From SIG603 sp963611165 (GTDB lineage Bacteria > Bacillota > Clostridia > Oscillospirales > Acutalibacteraceae): a stretch of 64,000 nt of DNA. The stretch covers positions 67,587-131,586 of the forward strand of contig CAVDQG010000001.1 of assembly GCA_963611165.1 (NCBI GenBank), written 5' to 3'. Below are positions 26,087 to 34,165 of this stretch, piece after piece. The translations under genes and the position numbers were made by a program. The notes under the pieces were generated by a model that ran no database searches, had not been told where the DNA came from, and was given only the letters and a program-made list of their open reading frames with translations. Position 1 is the first letter of the stretch; every line of letters starts with the position of its first letter.

Positions 26087-27290
26087 CTTTCATTTCCTCG
26101 GTATCAGCGGAAGGCAAAACAGCGTCGCCCTCTGTCTCTGTCTCTGTCTCAGCCTGCTCGCTCACTGCCTCAGAAACAGTCGGTTTCGGTGCGACGGGAG
26201 CAGAGTAAGCAGGAGCGGCAGGAGCACTTTGCACCCCGTACGGCACATAAGCCTCAGGTGCAACAGAAGCATAAACGCCCTCACCTACCAAAGCCATATT
26301 CTTGTGGAGCGAGAAAACGAGAACAGCAATCGCAATATCAGCCACAATCACGGCAAGCGGAGCGATAACTCCCGAAAGGAAATCTGACGGAAGCAAGCTG
26401 AAATTTCTAAAGCTTGCGTAATCCATGCCAAGATAATAGCCAAGCTCGTATGAAATCGCATTGACAAGAGCGTTTGTGAACGAAGCCTTCACAAAATATA
26501 CAATGAGAGACAAAATCGGAGCGATAACGGAAACAATTTTGATAATCGCATAAACGCTTGAAATTCCCTTGATTTTAGCGTATTCGCCTCTTCCGTATTC
26601 TGCTGTCCTTTTGCACTCACTGCTTAATCTGATAAGTCCGATGTAAGCAACCATTTTTAAAACATTGGCAAATACAAAAACAATGCAGAATGTAACCCAG
26701 TAAATGATATAATCCTCAAGCTCGCCTGATGACATTAGGATAGAGCCGATTATGAGAAGAAGAACCATTCCCACGGCTGTTAAAATCGAGATAATAAGGT
26801 CGATAACCGCAACCACCTTAAAGAAAACAAAGCCTAATGACTTGATGTAAGCATTTGTGGGTCTCTTTGCCGACAGATATGTGATATAACAGCCGACAAC
26901 GGTAAGCCCTAGCGGAACGAGTGCTATAATGCCGTAGCCCGCTCTGTAAAAAGCAAGTCTTCTGATTTCTCTCACCGCCTCCGAAGCACCAAAGAGCGAT
27001 GCCGCAGAGCCGACAAGATTTACTGTCGTGAATATCTTAACCGTTGAAATCACAAGGCCGATGAACTTTGCGAGTAAGCTTACGGAAAGTGCAACAGTGA
27101 GAACCAGTGCGGCAGTAGAAGACGATACCTTTCGAAGTGCCGCTACGGCTCCGGTTGCCGGGGCTGTGTTCACTGCATAAGCAGGCTGAACAGGGATATA
27201 CTGAGGCTTAGGCTGTGCTCCAACGGGAGCGTTCGGGCAAACGTGAGGAACACCGTCCTCAAGCTTTTGACCGCATTTTGTACAATACAT
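26079..27290 (-). CDS. Zinc-ribbon multi-pass membrane protein
   Basis: 403 residues. A treble-clef-like zinc ribbon opens the protein (CTKCG then C at 18), then a Pro/Ala-rich linker, six to seven membrane helices (about 55-335), and an acidic, Ala/Pro-rich cytoplasmic tail with Glu/Thr repeats ending TEEMKDE. Such zinc-ribbon membrane proteins are frequent in Clostridia and mostly uncharacterised. The Thr-rich acidic tail is a plausible phospho-target for the FHA protein encoded immediately after it (inference). Follows nagA by 28 bp with a GAAGGG ribosome site. Confidence 0.6.
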   Translation of the reverse strand: MYCTKCGQKLEDGVPHVCPNAPVGAQPKPQYIPVQPAYAVNTAPATGAVAALRKVSSSTAALVLTVALSVSLLAKFIGLVISTVKIFTTVNLVGSAASLFGASEAVREIRRLAFYRAGYGIIALVPLGLTVVGCYITYLSAKRPTNAYIKSLGFVFFKVVAVIDLIISILTAVGMVLLLIIGSILMSSGELEDYIIYWVTFCIVFVFANVLKMVAYIGLIRLSSECKRTAEYGRGEYAKIKGISSVYAIIKIVSVIAPILSLIVYFVKASFTNALVNAISYELGYYLGMDYASFRNFSLLPSDFLSGVIAPLAVIVADIAIAVLVFSLHKNMALVGEGVYASVAPEAYVPYGVQSAPAAPAYSAPVAPKPTVSEAVSEQAETETETEGDAVLPSADTEEMKDE

Positions 27291-27318
27291 GGATTACCCT
27301 TCTTTCAAGTAAATATAT

Positions 27319-28440
27319 TCAATGATATACTCCAACGATATTGAGTTCATCATCAAGAATAACGAGATCGGCACATTTGCCCTCCTCGATGCTTCCGATA
27401 AAATCATCGGTACCTGTCACCTTGGCGGGATTTAAGCTCATGGCTTTGACCGCCGTTTCAAGCGGAACGCCCCAGCTAACGAGATTTTTCAGTTCCTCGT
27501 GCAAATTGCTTATCGAGCCCGCTATTGTGCCGTCACGAAGGACGCAGGTTCCGTTTTTTACGCAAATCGGAAGCTTTCCGAGTTCGCCTTCGGTTCCCTC
27601 GGGCATTCCGCTGAGCATGAGAGCGTCGCTTATCACACAGATTCTGTCGCCCATAAGTTCAAAAACCGATTTCACGACAGACGGGTGAATGTGCTTGCCG
27701 TCACAAATAAGCTCTGCTGTGACGTCTTCCCTTTCAAACACTGCGCCGACCGCACCGGGCGCACGGTGGTTAAGTCCCGTCATTGCGTTGAAAAGGTGAG
27801 TAGCATGGGAGACCCCCGCATCAAACGAAGCCATTGCCGTATCGTAATCGGCGGTTGAATGAGCGAGCGAAACTCGGCTTATATTCTTTGCGGACTTGAT
27901 AAACCCAAGTCCGTCATCCTCCTCCGGGGCAACATCGACAAGCTTGATGATTCCGCCAAACTCCTTTTGAAGCTCTTCAAAAAGCTCAAAATTCGGCTTT
28001 AATACATATTTTTCGTTCTGAGCGCCCTTTTTCTCGGGGGAGATGAACGGCCCCTCCATATTCACTCCGATTATTCTCGCTCCGTCAGGGGGATTATCCA
28101 TGCAGTCCTTTGCCGCCGACAGGGCATTTTTAATCGTATCGATGTCAACCGTCATTGTAGTCGGGCAAAAAGAAGTCACACCGTTCGAGAGAAGATACTC
28201 GGCAATTTCTCCTATTGCCTCTCGGGTTCCCTCACAGGTGTCACGACCTGCCGCACCGTGAATATGAATATCGATAAATCCGGGGACTATCGTGAAGCCC
28301 TCGCAGTCAATGACAAGTTCATCGGGAGAATAGGCAATTTTCTTTGCCACTCTCTTAATTTTCTTGTCATCGGATATTTCAAGGTCGCATTTTGAGAAGG
28401 TGAAGTCACCGCCCAAAACCTTAGCGTTAATCAGTTTCAT
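27319..28440 (-). CDS. nagA: N-acetylglucosamine-6-phosphate deacetylase
   Basis: 373 residues. Amidohydrolase fold: PGFIDIHIHGAAG near the N-terminus (NagA has this in place of a full HxH metal site), NMEGPF with the metal Glu, LAHSTAD and ATHLFNAM with the metal histidines, and the catalytic Asp in VISDAL. Converts GlcNAc-6-P to GlcN-6-P and acetate in amino-sugar salvage, including peptidoglycan recycling. The ATG overlaps the rnr stop (ATGA), an unusual but clearly coupled pairing. NagB is not in the window. Confidence 0.93.
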   Translation of the reverse strand: MKLINAKVLGGDFTFSKCDLEISDDKKIKRVAKKIAYSPDELVIDCEGFTIVPGFIDIHIHGAAGRDTCEGTREAIGEIAEYLLSNGVTSFCPTTMTVDIDTIKNALSAAKDCMDNPPDGARIIGVNMEGPFISPEKKGAQNEKYVLKPNFELFEELQKEFGGIIKLVDVAPEEDDGLGFIKSAKNISRVSLAHSTADYDTAMASFDAGVSHATHLFNAMTGLNHRAPGAVGAVFEREDVTAELICDGKHIHPSVVKSVFELMGDRICVISDALMLSGMPEGTEGELGKLPICVKNGTCVLRDGTIAGSISNLHEELKNLVSWGVPLETAVKAMSLNPAKVTGTDDFIGSIEEGKCADLVILDDELNIVGVYH

Positions 28441-30641
28441 TCTGCCATATCCTCATCGGGAGCAAAGTCCACCATTCCCGTTGCAACGACAGCCGAAGCA
28501 ACGATTATATTCACGGGAGTTCCGATTGTGAGGATTCTGCCCGTAAGATTACATTTCTGAGTGATAACTCCGTCAAATTCAAAGTGATTGTTCTTGAAAA
28601 GCTGACAGTCGACATATCCCTCGACATTATTATCAAGTCTTACGAAAATTCCGTTCTTGGTAACACCGCTGACAACGCCCGTGAATTTCTCTCCGATGTG
28701 TCGGCTCATATACTCCGCCATGTAGCAGTCCTCTGCATCACGCTCGGCGGAAACCGCCCTCACCTCGTTGTTCGAGGACTGGAGTGCGCTTGCGTCGGCA
28801 AAAGCGGCATAACGCTTTGTAAGCTCGATGTTATCCTTGCCCGAAACCAAATCCGTCAGAATTCTGTGGATTGATGTATCGGGGTATCTTCTTATCGGTG
28901 AAGTAAAGTGAGAATAATCCTTTAGCGCAAGTCCGAAGTGGCCGAGCGGCTCTGCGGAATATCTCGCCTTTTCCATAGTTCTTAAAAGTCTCTGAGAAAC
29001 AAGAACCTCGTTCGGCTGATCCTTGACTCTCTCAAGTATTGCCGAGAAGTCACGTGGAGACGGTCTCTCGTTATTGAGTTCCTTGCAAGGAATATTCAGT
29101 GCCGTGAGAAGCTCTCTCAAATCCTTGACTCTCTCGGGTGACGGATGCTCGTGGATACGGTAGAGGAACGGGATTTTTGCGTCCTGTGCAGTTCTTGCCG
29201 CCGCAATATTTGCGGTAATCATGAGCTGCTCTATCATCTCTTCTGCTTCGCCCGAAACTCTCGGCTTGACATCCACGCACTTTCCGTCCTCGTCAAGAAC
29301 GAATTTTACCTCTCCGCTGTCAAGGTTCATGGTTCCTCTGGCGGAAGCGGCTTTCTTGAGCACATTCGCAAGCTCTCTTGCGGCGATGAGGCTCTCCTTG
29401 ACGGGAGCGTATTTCTCTCTGATTTCTGCGCTTGCCGTTCCGTCAAAAATCTCATTTACCTCAGAATAAACGCCACGCACCTTGGAATCTATGATTGATT
29501 TCTTGAATTTATATCTAATTATCTTTCCGTCATTGTCGAGATCGACAAGTGCGGAGAAGGTAAGCTTATCCGTGCCGGCGTTAAGAGAGCACACTCCGTT
29601 AGATATGCACTCGGGGAGCATGGGGATAACTCTGTCGGCGAAATATACGCTTGTACCACGGTTCATCGCCTCTTCATCGCAAAGCGAATGAGCAGTTATG
29701 TAGTGAGAAACATCGGCAATATGAACGCCCAGATGGAATCCGTCCTCGTATTTCTCGCAGGAAATGGCGTCGTCAAGATCCTTTGCGTCCGCACCGTCAA
29801 TTGTGAAAATCGGCATATCTCGAAGGTCAAGTCTCTTTGAGATTTCCTCAGCAGTAATCTCTCGGGAAGCGATTTCCTCGGCTTCCTTGAGCACGGCATC
29901 GGGGAAAACCGACGGAATACCGTACTTCTCGATTACGGCATCGGCACAAACTCTTGCACTCTCGCCCGAACCGAACACCTTGAGAACCTTAGCCTGTGAC
30001 CAATCGCCGCGGTAATCTTTCTCGAGCTTGACAAGAACCTTGTCGCCCGGGACTGCACCGTTAAGATCGGACGGAGAAATCTGCGGACAATAGCGAATGG
30101 CGGCATCGGGAATAAGCTCTGTGCCGTACTCTGTTTCGTTTATCGTACCCGTGATATTTTTCTTGCCCTTTTCGAGTATCTTGGAAACTCTGCCGGAATA
30201 GCCCTTGGCGTCCTTGCGGATACCGTTCACGATAACCTTGTCTCCGATAAGACAGCCGTTCATGAGTGCGCCCGGGATAAAAATATCCTCGCCGCCGTCG
30301 TCGGGTTTGGCAAAAGCAAAGCCCGATGAAAGCGAAACTATCTCGCATTCCTTTGTTCTTATCTCGTTATTAAGCCTTACAGCGTGCTTGTTAATGATGA
30401 TGTCGCCGCTGTTTTCAAGGCTTTTGAGTGCGTTATAAAAAGCGTCCTTGTCCTTGAGGCCCGATTTTCTCATGAGCTCTCTCGAAGCGAACTCGTGCTC
30501 ACGGTCTTTTCTGAGAACCGCAATAATCTTGCTCTCAAAGTAATTGAACTCGGATTTCTTTGAACCGCCAAGCTTTTTGACCGAAGCCTTCTTGCCTGTG
30601 CTTTTCTTTTTTCCTTTAATTCCTTTTATTTTTCGTGCCAC
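28437..30641 (-). CDS. rnr: Ribonuclease R (RNB-family 3'-5' exoribonuclease)
   Basis: 734 residues. Lys-rich start, winged-helix region (about 35-90), cold-shock domains (about 95-220), the RNB catalytic domain with D282, D288, D290 and D291 in IDGADAKDLDD, corresponding to the catalytic aspartates of E. coli RNase R, and a C-terminal S1 domain (about 650-720). Processively degrades structured RNA. The start is GTG at 30641, supported by GGGAGGTG seven bases upstream. It is 49 bp after murD. No tmRNA or SmpB gene is seen nearby, unlike in some Firmicutes. Confidence 0.95.
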   Translation of the reverse strand: MARKIKGIKGKKKSTGKKASVKKLGGSKKSEFNYFESKIIAVLRKDREHEFASRELMRKSGLKDKDAFYNALKSLENSGDIIINKHAVRLNNEIRTKECEIVSLSSGFAFAKPDDGGEDIFIPGALMNGCLIGDKVIVNGIRKDAKGYSGRVSKILEKGKKNITGTINETEYGTELIPDAAIRYCPQISPSDLNGAVPGDKVLVKLEKDYRGDWSQAKVLKVFGSGESARVCADAVIEKYGIPSVFPDAVLKEAEEIASREITAEEISKRLDLRDMPIFTIDGADAKDLDDAISCEKYEDGFHLGVHIADVSHYITAHSLCDEEAMNRGTSVYFADRVIPMLPECISNGVCSLNAGTDKLTFSALVDLDNDGKIIRYKFKKSIIDSKVRGVYSEVNEIFDGTASAEIREKYAPVKESLIAARELANVLKKAASARGTMNLDSGEVKFVLDEDGKCVDVKPRVSGEAEEMIEQLMITANIAAARTAQDAKIPFLYRIHEHPSPERVKDLRELLTALNIPCKELNNERPSPRDFSAILERVKDQPNEVLVSQRLLRTMEKARYSAEPLGHFGLALKDYSHFTSPIRRYPDTSIHRILTDLVSGKDNIELTKRYAAFADASALQSSNNEVRAVSAERDAEDCYMAEYMSRHIGEKFTGVVSGVTKNGIFVRLDNNVEGYVDCQLFKNNHFEFDGVITQKCNLTGRILTIGTPVNIIVASAVVATGMVDFAPDEDMAE

Positions 30642-30690
30642 TTATGACACCTCCCATCGATAAATTTCACTCGGTAGATATTTATCTTTA

Positions 30691-32088
30691 TCACTTGAGC
30701 TCATTTACCGTTGTTCTGTATATATTTCCTCTTACTTCAAAATCGGGGTACATGTCAAATCCCGTGCAAGCGGGGCAAAGAGAAACTATATCGCCCTCTT
30801 TCGCTCTGCTTCTTGCAAAGTCTACGGCATCCTTCATGTTGTGACACATGATTATCTCTGGATTTCCCTCACTGTAGGAAGCCGCCTCACGCACTGCCTT
30901 TTCGATTTTGCCTGCGGCAGGCTCCTTGTGACCCTCAAGCTTATGCTCGGGGCCAAGAAGAACAAGCGTCTTTACCTTCTTGCAGATGACGTCGCCGAGT
31001 TCGTCAAACGGAATTTTCTTATCGGCACCGCCTGCTATAATAATTATCTTCTTGTCATATACGGAAAGTGTGCCCGCCATCGCTCTTGATGGGCTTGTTG
31101 CGATTGAGTCGTTGTAATATTTAACTCCGTCAAGCTCACGGACAAATTCCATTCTGTGAGCAACGCCGCCGAAGTCCTTTGCAACACTTACGATATTCTC
31201 GGGGCTTACCTCTCCCCAAACAGCACTTATTGCCGCAAGATAGTTCTCTATATTGTGGTTTCCCGGAAGTCTTATGTCTGCGGTATCCATGAGATATTCG
31301 CCGTTAACATAGATTTTTCCGTCAGAAGCATATGCTCCTCTTGTAGGCTTTTCCTTTCTCGAGAAGAGATAGAGGTCACCTCTTACTTCATCCTTAAACG
31401 AAGCCGTGATATCATTATCGAGATTCAGAACCGTTCTTGTGAAAGCGTTCTGATGAATGAATATGTTCTTCTTAGCGTCAACATACTCCTGCATATCCTT
31501 GTGAACATCGAGATGATTCGGAGAAAGATTGGTCATAACCGAAACATCGGGGCTTTTTCTCATGGAAATAAGCTGGAATGAAGAAAGCTCAACTACGGCA
31601 ATGTCGTTTTCGCCGATTTCGTTAATCTCGGGAAGAAGCGGCTTGCCGAGGTTTCCGCCGAGATGAACCGTCTTCCCCTGCTTTCTCAGAAATTCTGCGA
31701 TAATCGATGTTGTGGTTGTCTTTCCGTCAGAGCCCGTTACGGCATAGATTTTGCACGGACAGAGGTCAAAGAAAACCTCCATCTCGCTTGTCACGGCTAC
31801 ACCGTCTGCTCTTGCCTTGTTAAGCTCGGGCAGATAATACGGCATTCCCGGTGCACGGAAAAGAATGTCCTCATCGATATTCTCGAGGTAATGCTCTCCC
31901 GTTATCATTTTGACTCCGAGTGCCTTTAGCTTCTCGCCGTTTTCGCCAAGCTCTGTCTTTCTGTCTCTTGCGGTTATCTCTGCTCCGTACTTTAAGAAAA
32001 GCTCGATAACCGGCATATTACTTCTTGCTATTCCGCAAAAAGTAACTCTCTTTCCCTTTAAGGAATTCAAAAATTTATCCTTATTCAT
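30691..32088 (-). CDS. murD: UDP-N-acetylmuramoylalanine--D-glutamate ligase
   Basis: 465 residues. Mur-ligase features in order: N-terminal UDP-binding FCGIARSNMP, the P-loop GSDGKTTTT (about 117-125), NLSPNHLDVH, GNHNIENYLAA, HRMEFV, YNDSIATSP with the C-domain Asp, and PACTGFDMYPDFEVRG near the end, the MurD-specific counterpart of SPACASFDMF. Adds D-glutamate to UDP-MurNAc-L-Ala in the cytosol using ATP. It stands alone rather than in a dcw cluster. AAGGG precedes the ATG. Confidence 0.94.
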   Translation of the reverse strand: MNKDKFLNSLKGKRVTFCGIARSNMPVIELFLKYGAEITARDRKTELGENGEKLKALGVKMITGEHYLENIDEDILFRAPGMPYYLPELNKARADGVAVTSEMEVFFDLCPCKIYAVTGSDGKTTTTSIIAEFLRKQGKTVHLGGNLGKPLLPEINEIGENDIAVVELSSFQLISMRKSPDVSVMTNLSPNHLDVHKDMQEYVDAKKNIFIHQNAFTRTVLNLDNDITASFKDEVRGDLYLFSRKEKPTRGAYASDGKIYVNGEYLMDTADIRLPGNHNIENYLAAISAVWGEVSPENIVSVAKDFGGVAHRMEFVRELDGVKYYNDSIATSPSRAMAGTLSVYDKKIIIIAGGADKKIPFDELGDVICKKVKTLVLLGPEHKLEGHKEPAAGKIEKAVREAASYSEGNPEIIMCHNMKDAVDFARSRAKEGDIVSLCPACTGFDMYPDFEVRGNIYRTTVNELK

Positions 32089-32137
32089 AATATCCCTTCT
32101 TATCTGAAAATATATGTGGTTAATTTAATTATTTGAA

Positions 32138-33892
32138 TTACTTATGCATATCTGCATAAGCGCTGTACAAGCCGTAATAAATTCCTTTCTTTGCCATGAG
32201 CTCCTCATGCGTGCCCTGCTCTGAAATTCCCTGATCTGTAAGAACGAGAATTTTCGTTGCATTGCGGATTGTCGTGAGTCTGTGGGCAATTGTGAAGGTT
32301 GTTCTGCCCTTTGCAAGCTTCTCGAGAGAATCCTGAACGATTCTTTCGCTCTCGTTGTCAAGCGCCGAGGTAGCCTCATCAAGAATGAGCACGGGCGGAT
32401 TTTTGAGGAAGGCTCTTGCGATTGAAATTCTCTGCTTCTGACCTCCCGAAAGCTTAACTCCACGCTCACCGACATATGTGTCGTAACCGTCCTGAAGCTC
32501 GCAAATGAAGTCATGAGCGCCGGCTCTCTTTGCCGCCTCGATGACCTCTTCTCTGGAAGCGCCCGGCTTTCCGTACTCGATGTTCTCCAAAACGCTGCCG
32601 CTGAAGAGGTAAACATCCTGCTGGACAAAGCCGATGTGATTTCTGAGCGAATCTGTCGTGAGGGTTCTTATATCCTTACCGTCAATAGTTATGCTGCCCG
32701 ATGTGACATCGTAAAATCTCGGAATAAGGTTGCAAAGCGTGGTTTTTCCGCCGCCTGACGGGCCGACAAGCGCAACATTTTCGCCAGCCTTAACGTCAAT
32801 ATTGATGTGGCTCAAAACTCTCTTTCCGTCGTCGGCATATTCAAAGGAAACATCGTTGAATTTGATATTTCCCTCAACATCGCCGAGCGTCTCAGCGTCG
32901 GGAGCGTCCTCGATGTCAATCTTAGCGTCCATAACCTCATAGAAACGGTCGATACCCGTCATACCTCTCTGGAACTGCTCCGTGAACTGAATAATCTTGT
33001 GAACCGACTCAATCAAAGTGGAGACGTAGAGAAGATAAGCCACAAGGTCTGCCGCAGTAATCGTGCGGTTCATAACATAAATCGCACCGACAACGACCAT
33101 GAGGATATACATAATTCCGTCAAAAAACTTACTCGTGGAATCGAGCCATCCCATGATGAAATAGAACTCTCTCTTGAGTGAATAGAATTTCTGATTGCCC
33201 TTCTCGAATTTCTCCCTTTCAATGTCCTCGTTGGCAAAGCTCTTGACAACACGAACGCCGAGCATGGAGTCCTCAACCTGAGCGTTGACCTCGCCTATCT
33301 GGCGGCGCTGACGAAGCTGCTGACTTCTGAGCTTGTGGTTAAAGACAAAGAGGAACACAATCATAACCGGTATAACCGCAAACATGATGAGGGTAAGCGT
33401 GAGATTGATTCCGCTCAAAATCACGAATGTACCGACAATCTTGATAAGTGCGATAAAATATTCCTCGGGGCAGTGGTGCGCAAATTCGGTGACATCGAAA
33501 AGGTCGGAAGTGATTCGAGCCATAATCTGACCGATTTTGGTGTTGTCGTAGTAATTGAAGCTTAATTTCTGCAAATGATCGAAAATATCACGCCTCATGT
33601 CGGTTTCGATTTTTGCACCCATAATGTGACCTATCGAAGCCATGAAAAAGCTTGCCGCCGCATCCACTACTTTAAGGAATGCGTACAATCCGCCAAGTCG
33701 CAGTATGTAGTTTAGCGTGAGCGAATCGATATCGTAAATGCCCTTGTTGGTGATAGATCTTACTATCATGGGGAGAACAAGTGCGCAGAGCGTTGTCAAA
33801 GACGCACAGAACAAATCAAAAACCAAAACGCCCAAATACCTTTTATAGTAGGGCAGAAATCTTCTGAGATTTCCTTTCTTCTTTCCTTCCAT
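32138..33892 (-). CDS. ABC exporter, fused permease and ATPase
   Basis: 584 residues. Six-helix type I exporter domain (about 1-320) with coupling-helix motif FNYYDNTKIGQIMARITSD, then a nucleotide-binding domain with Walker A GPSGGGKTT, Q-loop FVQQDVYLF, signature LSGGQKQR, Walker B VLILDEATSALD and switch His in IAHRL. Half-transporter size, so it acts as homodimer or with a partner. Relatives export lipids, peptides or drugs. First gene of a run reaching to the FHA gene; promoter at 33956-33984. The position next to murD might hint at an envelope substrate but that is weak inference. Confidence 0.9.
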   Translation of the reverse strand: MEGKKKGNLRRFLPYYKRYLGVLVFDLFCASLTTLCALVLPMIVRSITNKGIYDIDSLTLNYILRLGGLYAFLKVVDAAASFFMASIGHIMGAKIETDMRRDIFDHLQKLSFNYYDNTKIGQIMARITSDLFDVTEFAHHCPEEYFIALIKIVGTFVILSGINLTLTLIMFAVIPVMIVFLFVFNHKLRSQQLRQRRQIGEVNAQVEDSMLGVRVVKSFANEDIEREKFEKGNQKFYSLKREFYFIMGWLDSTSKFFDGIMYILMVVVGAIYVMNRTITAADLVAYLLYVSTLIESVHKIIQFTEQFQRGMTGIDRFYEVMDAKIDIEDAPDAETLGDVEGNIKFNDVSFEYADDGKRVLSHINIDVKAGENVALVGPSGGGKTTLCNLIPRFYDVTSGSITIDGKDIRTLTTDSLRNHIGFVQQDVYLFSGSVLENIEYGKPGASREEVIEAAKRAGAHDFICELQDGYDTYVGERGVKLSGGQKQRISIARAFLKNPPVLILDEATSALDNESERIVQDSLEKLAKGRTTFTIAHRLTTIRNATKILVLTDQGISEQGTHEELMAKKGIYYGLYSAYADMHK

Positions 33893-33955
33893 TTTTTACC
33901 TCGCAGTAAATAATTTTTCTTTCATATATATGATAAATGCCAATCATACACAGTA

Positions 33956-33984
33956 ATTAAACCACAAAAGGATATAAATATCAA
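33956..33984 (-). promoter_or_regulatory. Sigma-A promoter for the ABC exporter-murD-rnr run
   Basis: TTGATA (33979-33984), 17-base spacer, TTTAAT (33956-33961) on the minus strand. Each hexamer matches consensus at five of six positions. Predicted start near 33949, about 57 bases upstream of the exporter ATG. Confidence 0.6.
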
Positions 33985-33993
33985 GGAGGATAT

Positions 33994-34074
33994 ATGTACG
34001 AGAGCTTCCAAGGCACAAAAATGTTACGGCAATGTAAACTTTTTGATATTTCTTTTATCCCCTTTTACATTTAA
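33994..34074 (+). CDS. Possible 26-residue small ORF with consensus ribosome site
   Basis: ATG at 33994 preceded by AAGGAGG (33983-33989), the best ribosome site of this spacer, opening 26 codons to TAA at 34072. The peptide begins MYESFQGTKM and ends in a hydrophobic, aromatic stretch (DISFIPFYI). Its last codons overlap the -35 box of the beta-glucosidase promoter, so it would have to be read from a different, unseen promoter; the minus-strand exporter promoter covers the same bases. It may be a leader peptide, a remnant, or chance. No homology can be claimed. Confidence 0.25.
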   Translation: MYESFQGTKMLRQCKLFDISFIPFYI

Positions 34075-34091
34075 ACTGATTCTGTTATAAT
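34064..34091 (+). promoter_or_regulatory. Strong extended -10 promoter of the GH3 beta-glucosidase
   Basis: TTTACA (34064-34069), 16-base spacer, TATAAT (34086-34091) preceded by TGT, an extended -10. Predicted start near 34098. A stem-loop with arms GGTGTTTC (34106-34113) and GAGACACC (34128-34135) would sit almost at the mRNA 5' end, a position where hairpins often stabilise transcripts. Confidence 0.75.
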
Positions 34092-34165
34092 TGTTTTATC
34101 AAGAGGGTGTTTCTTTTTATTCCAATTGAGACACCTGTATCAAATTTTATAAGGAGTTGTGATTA

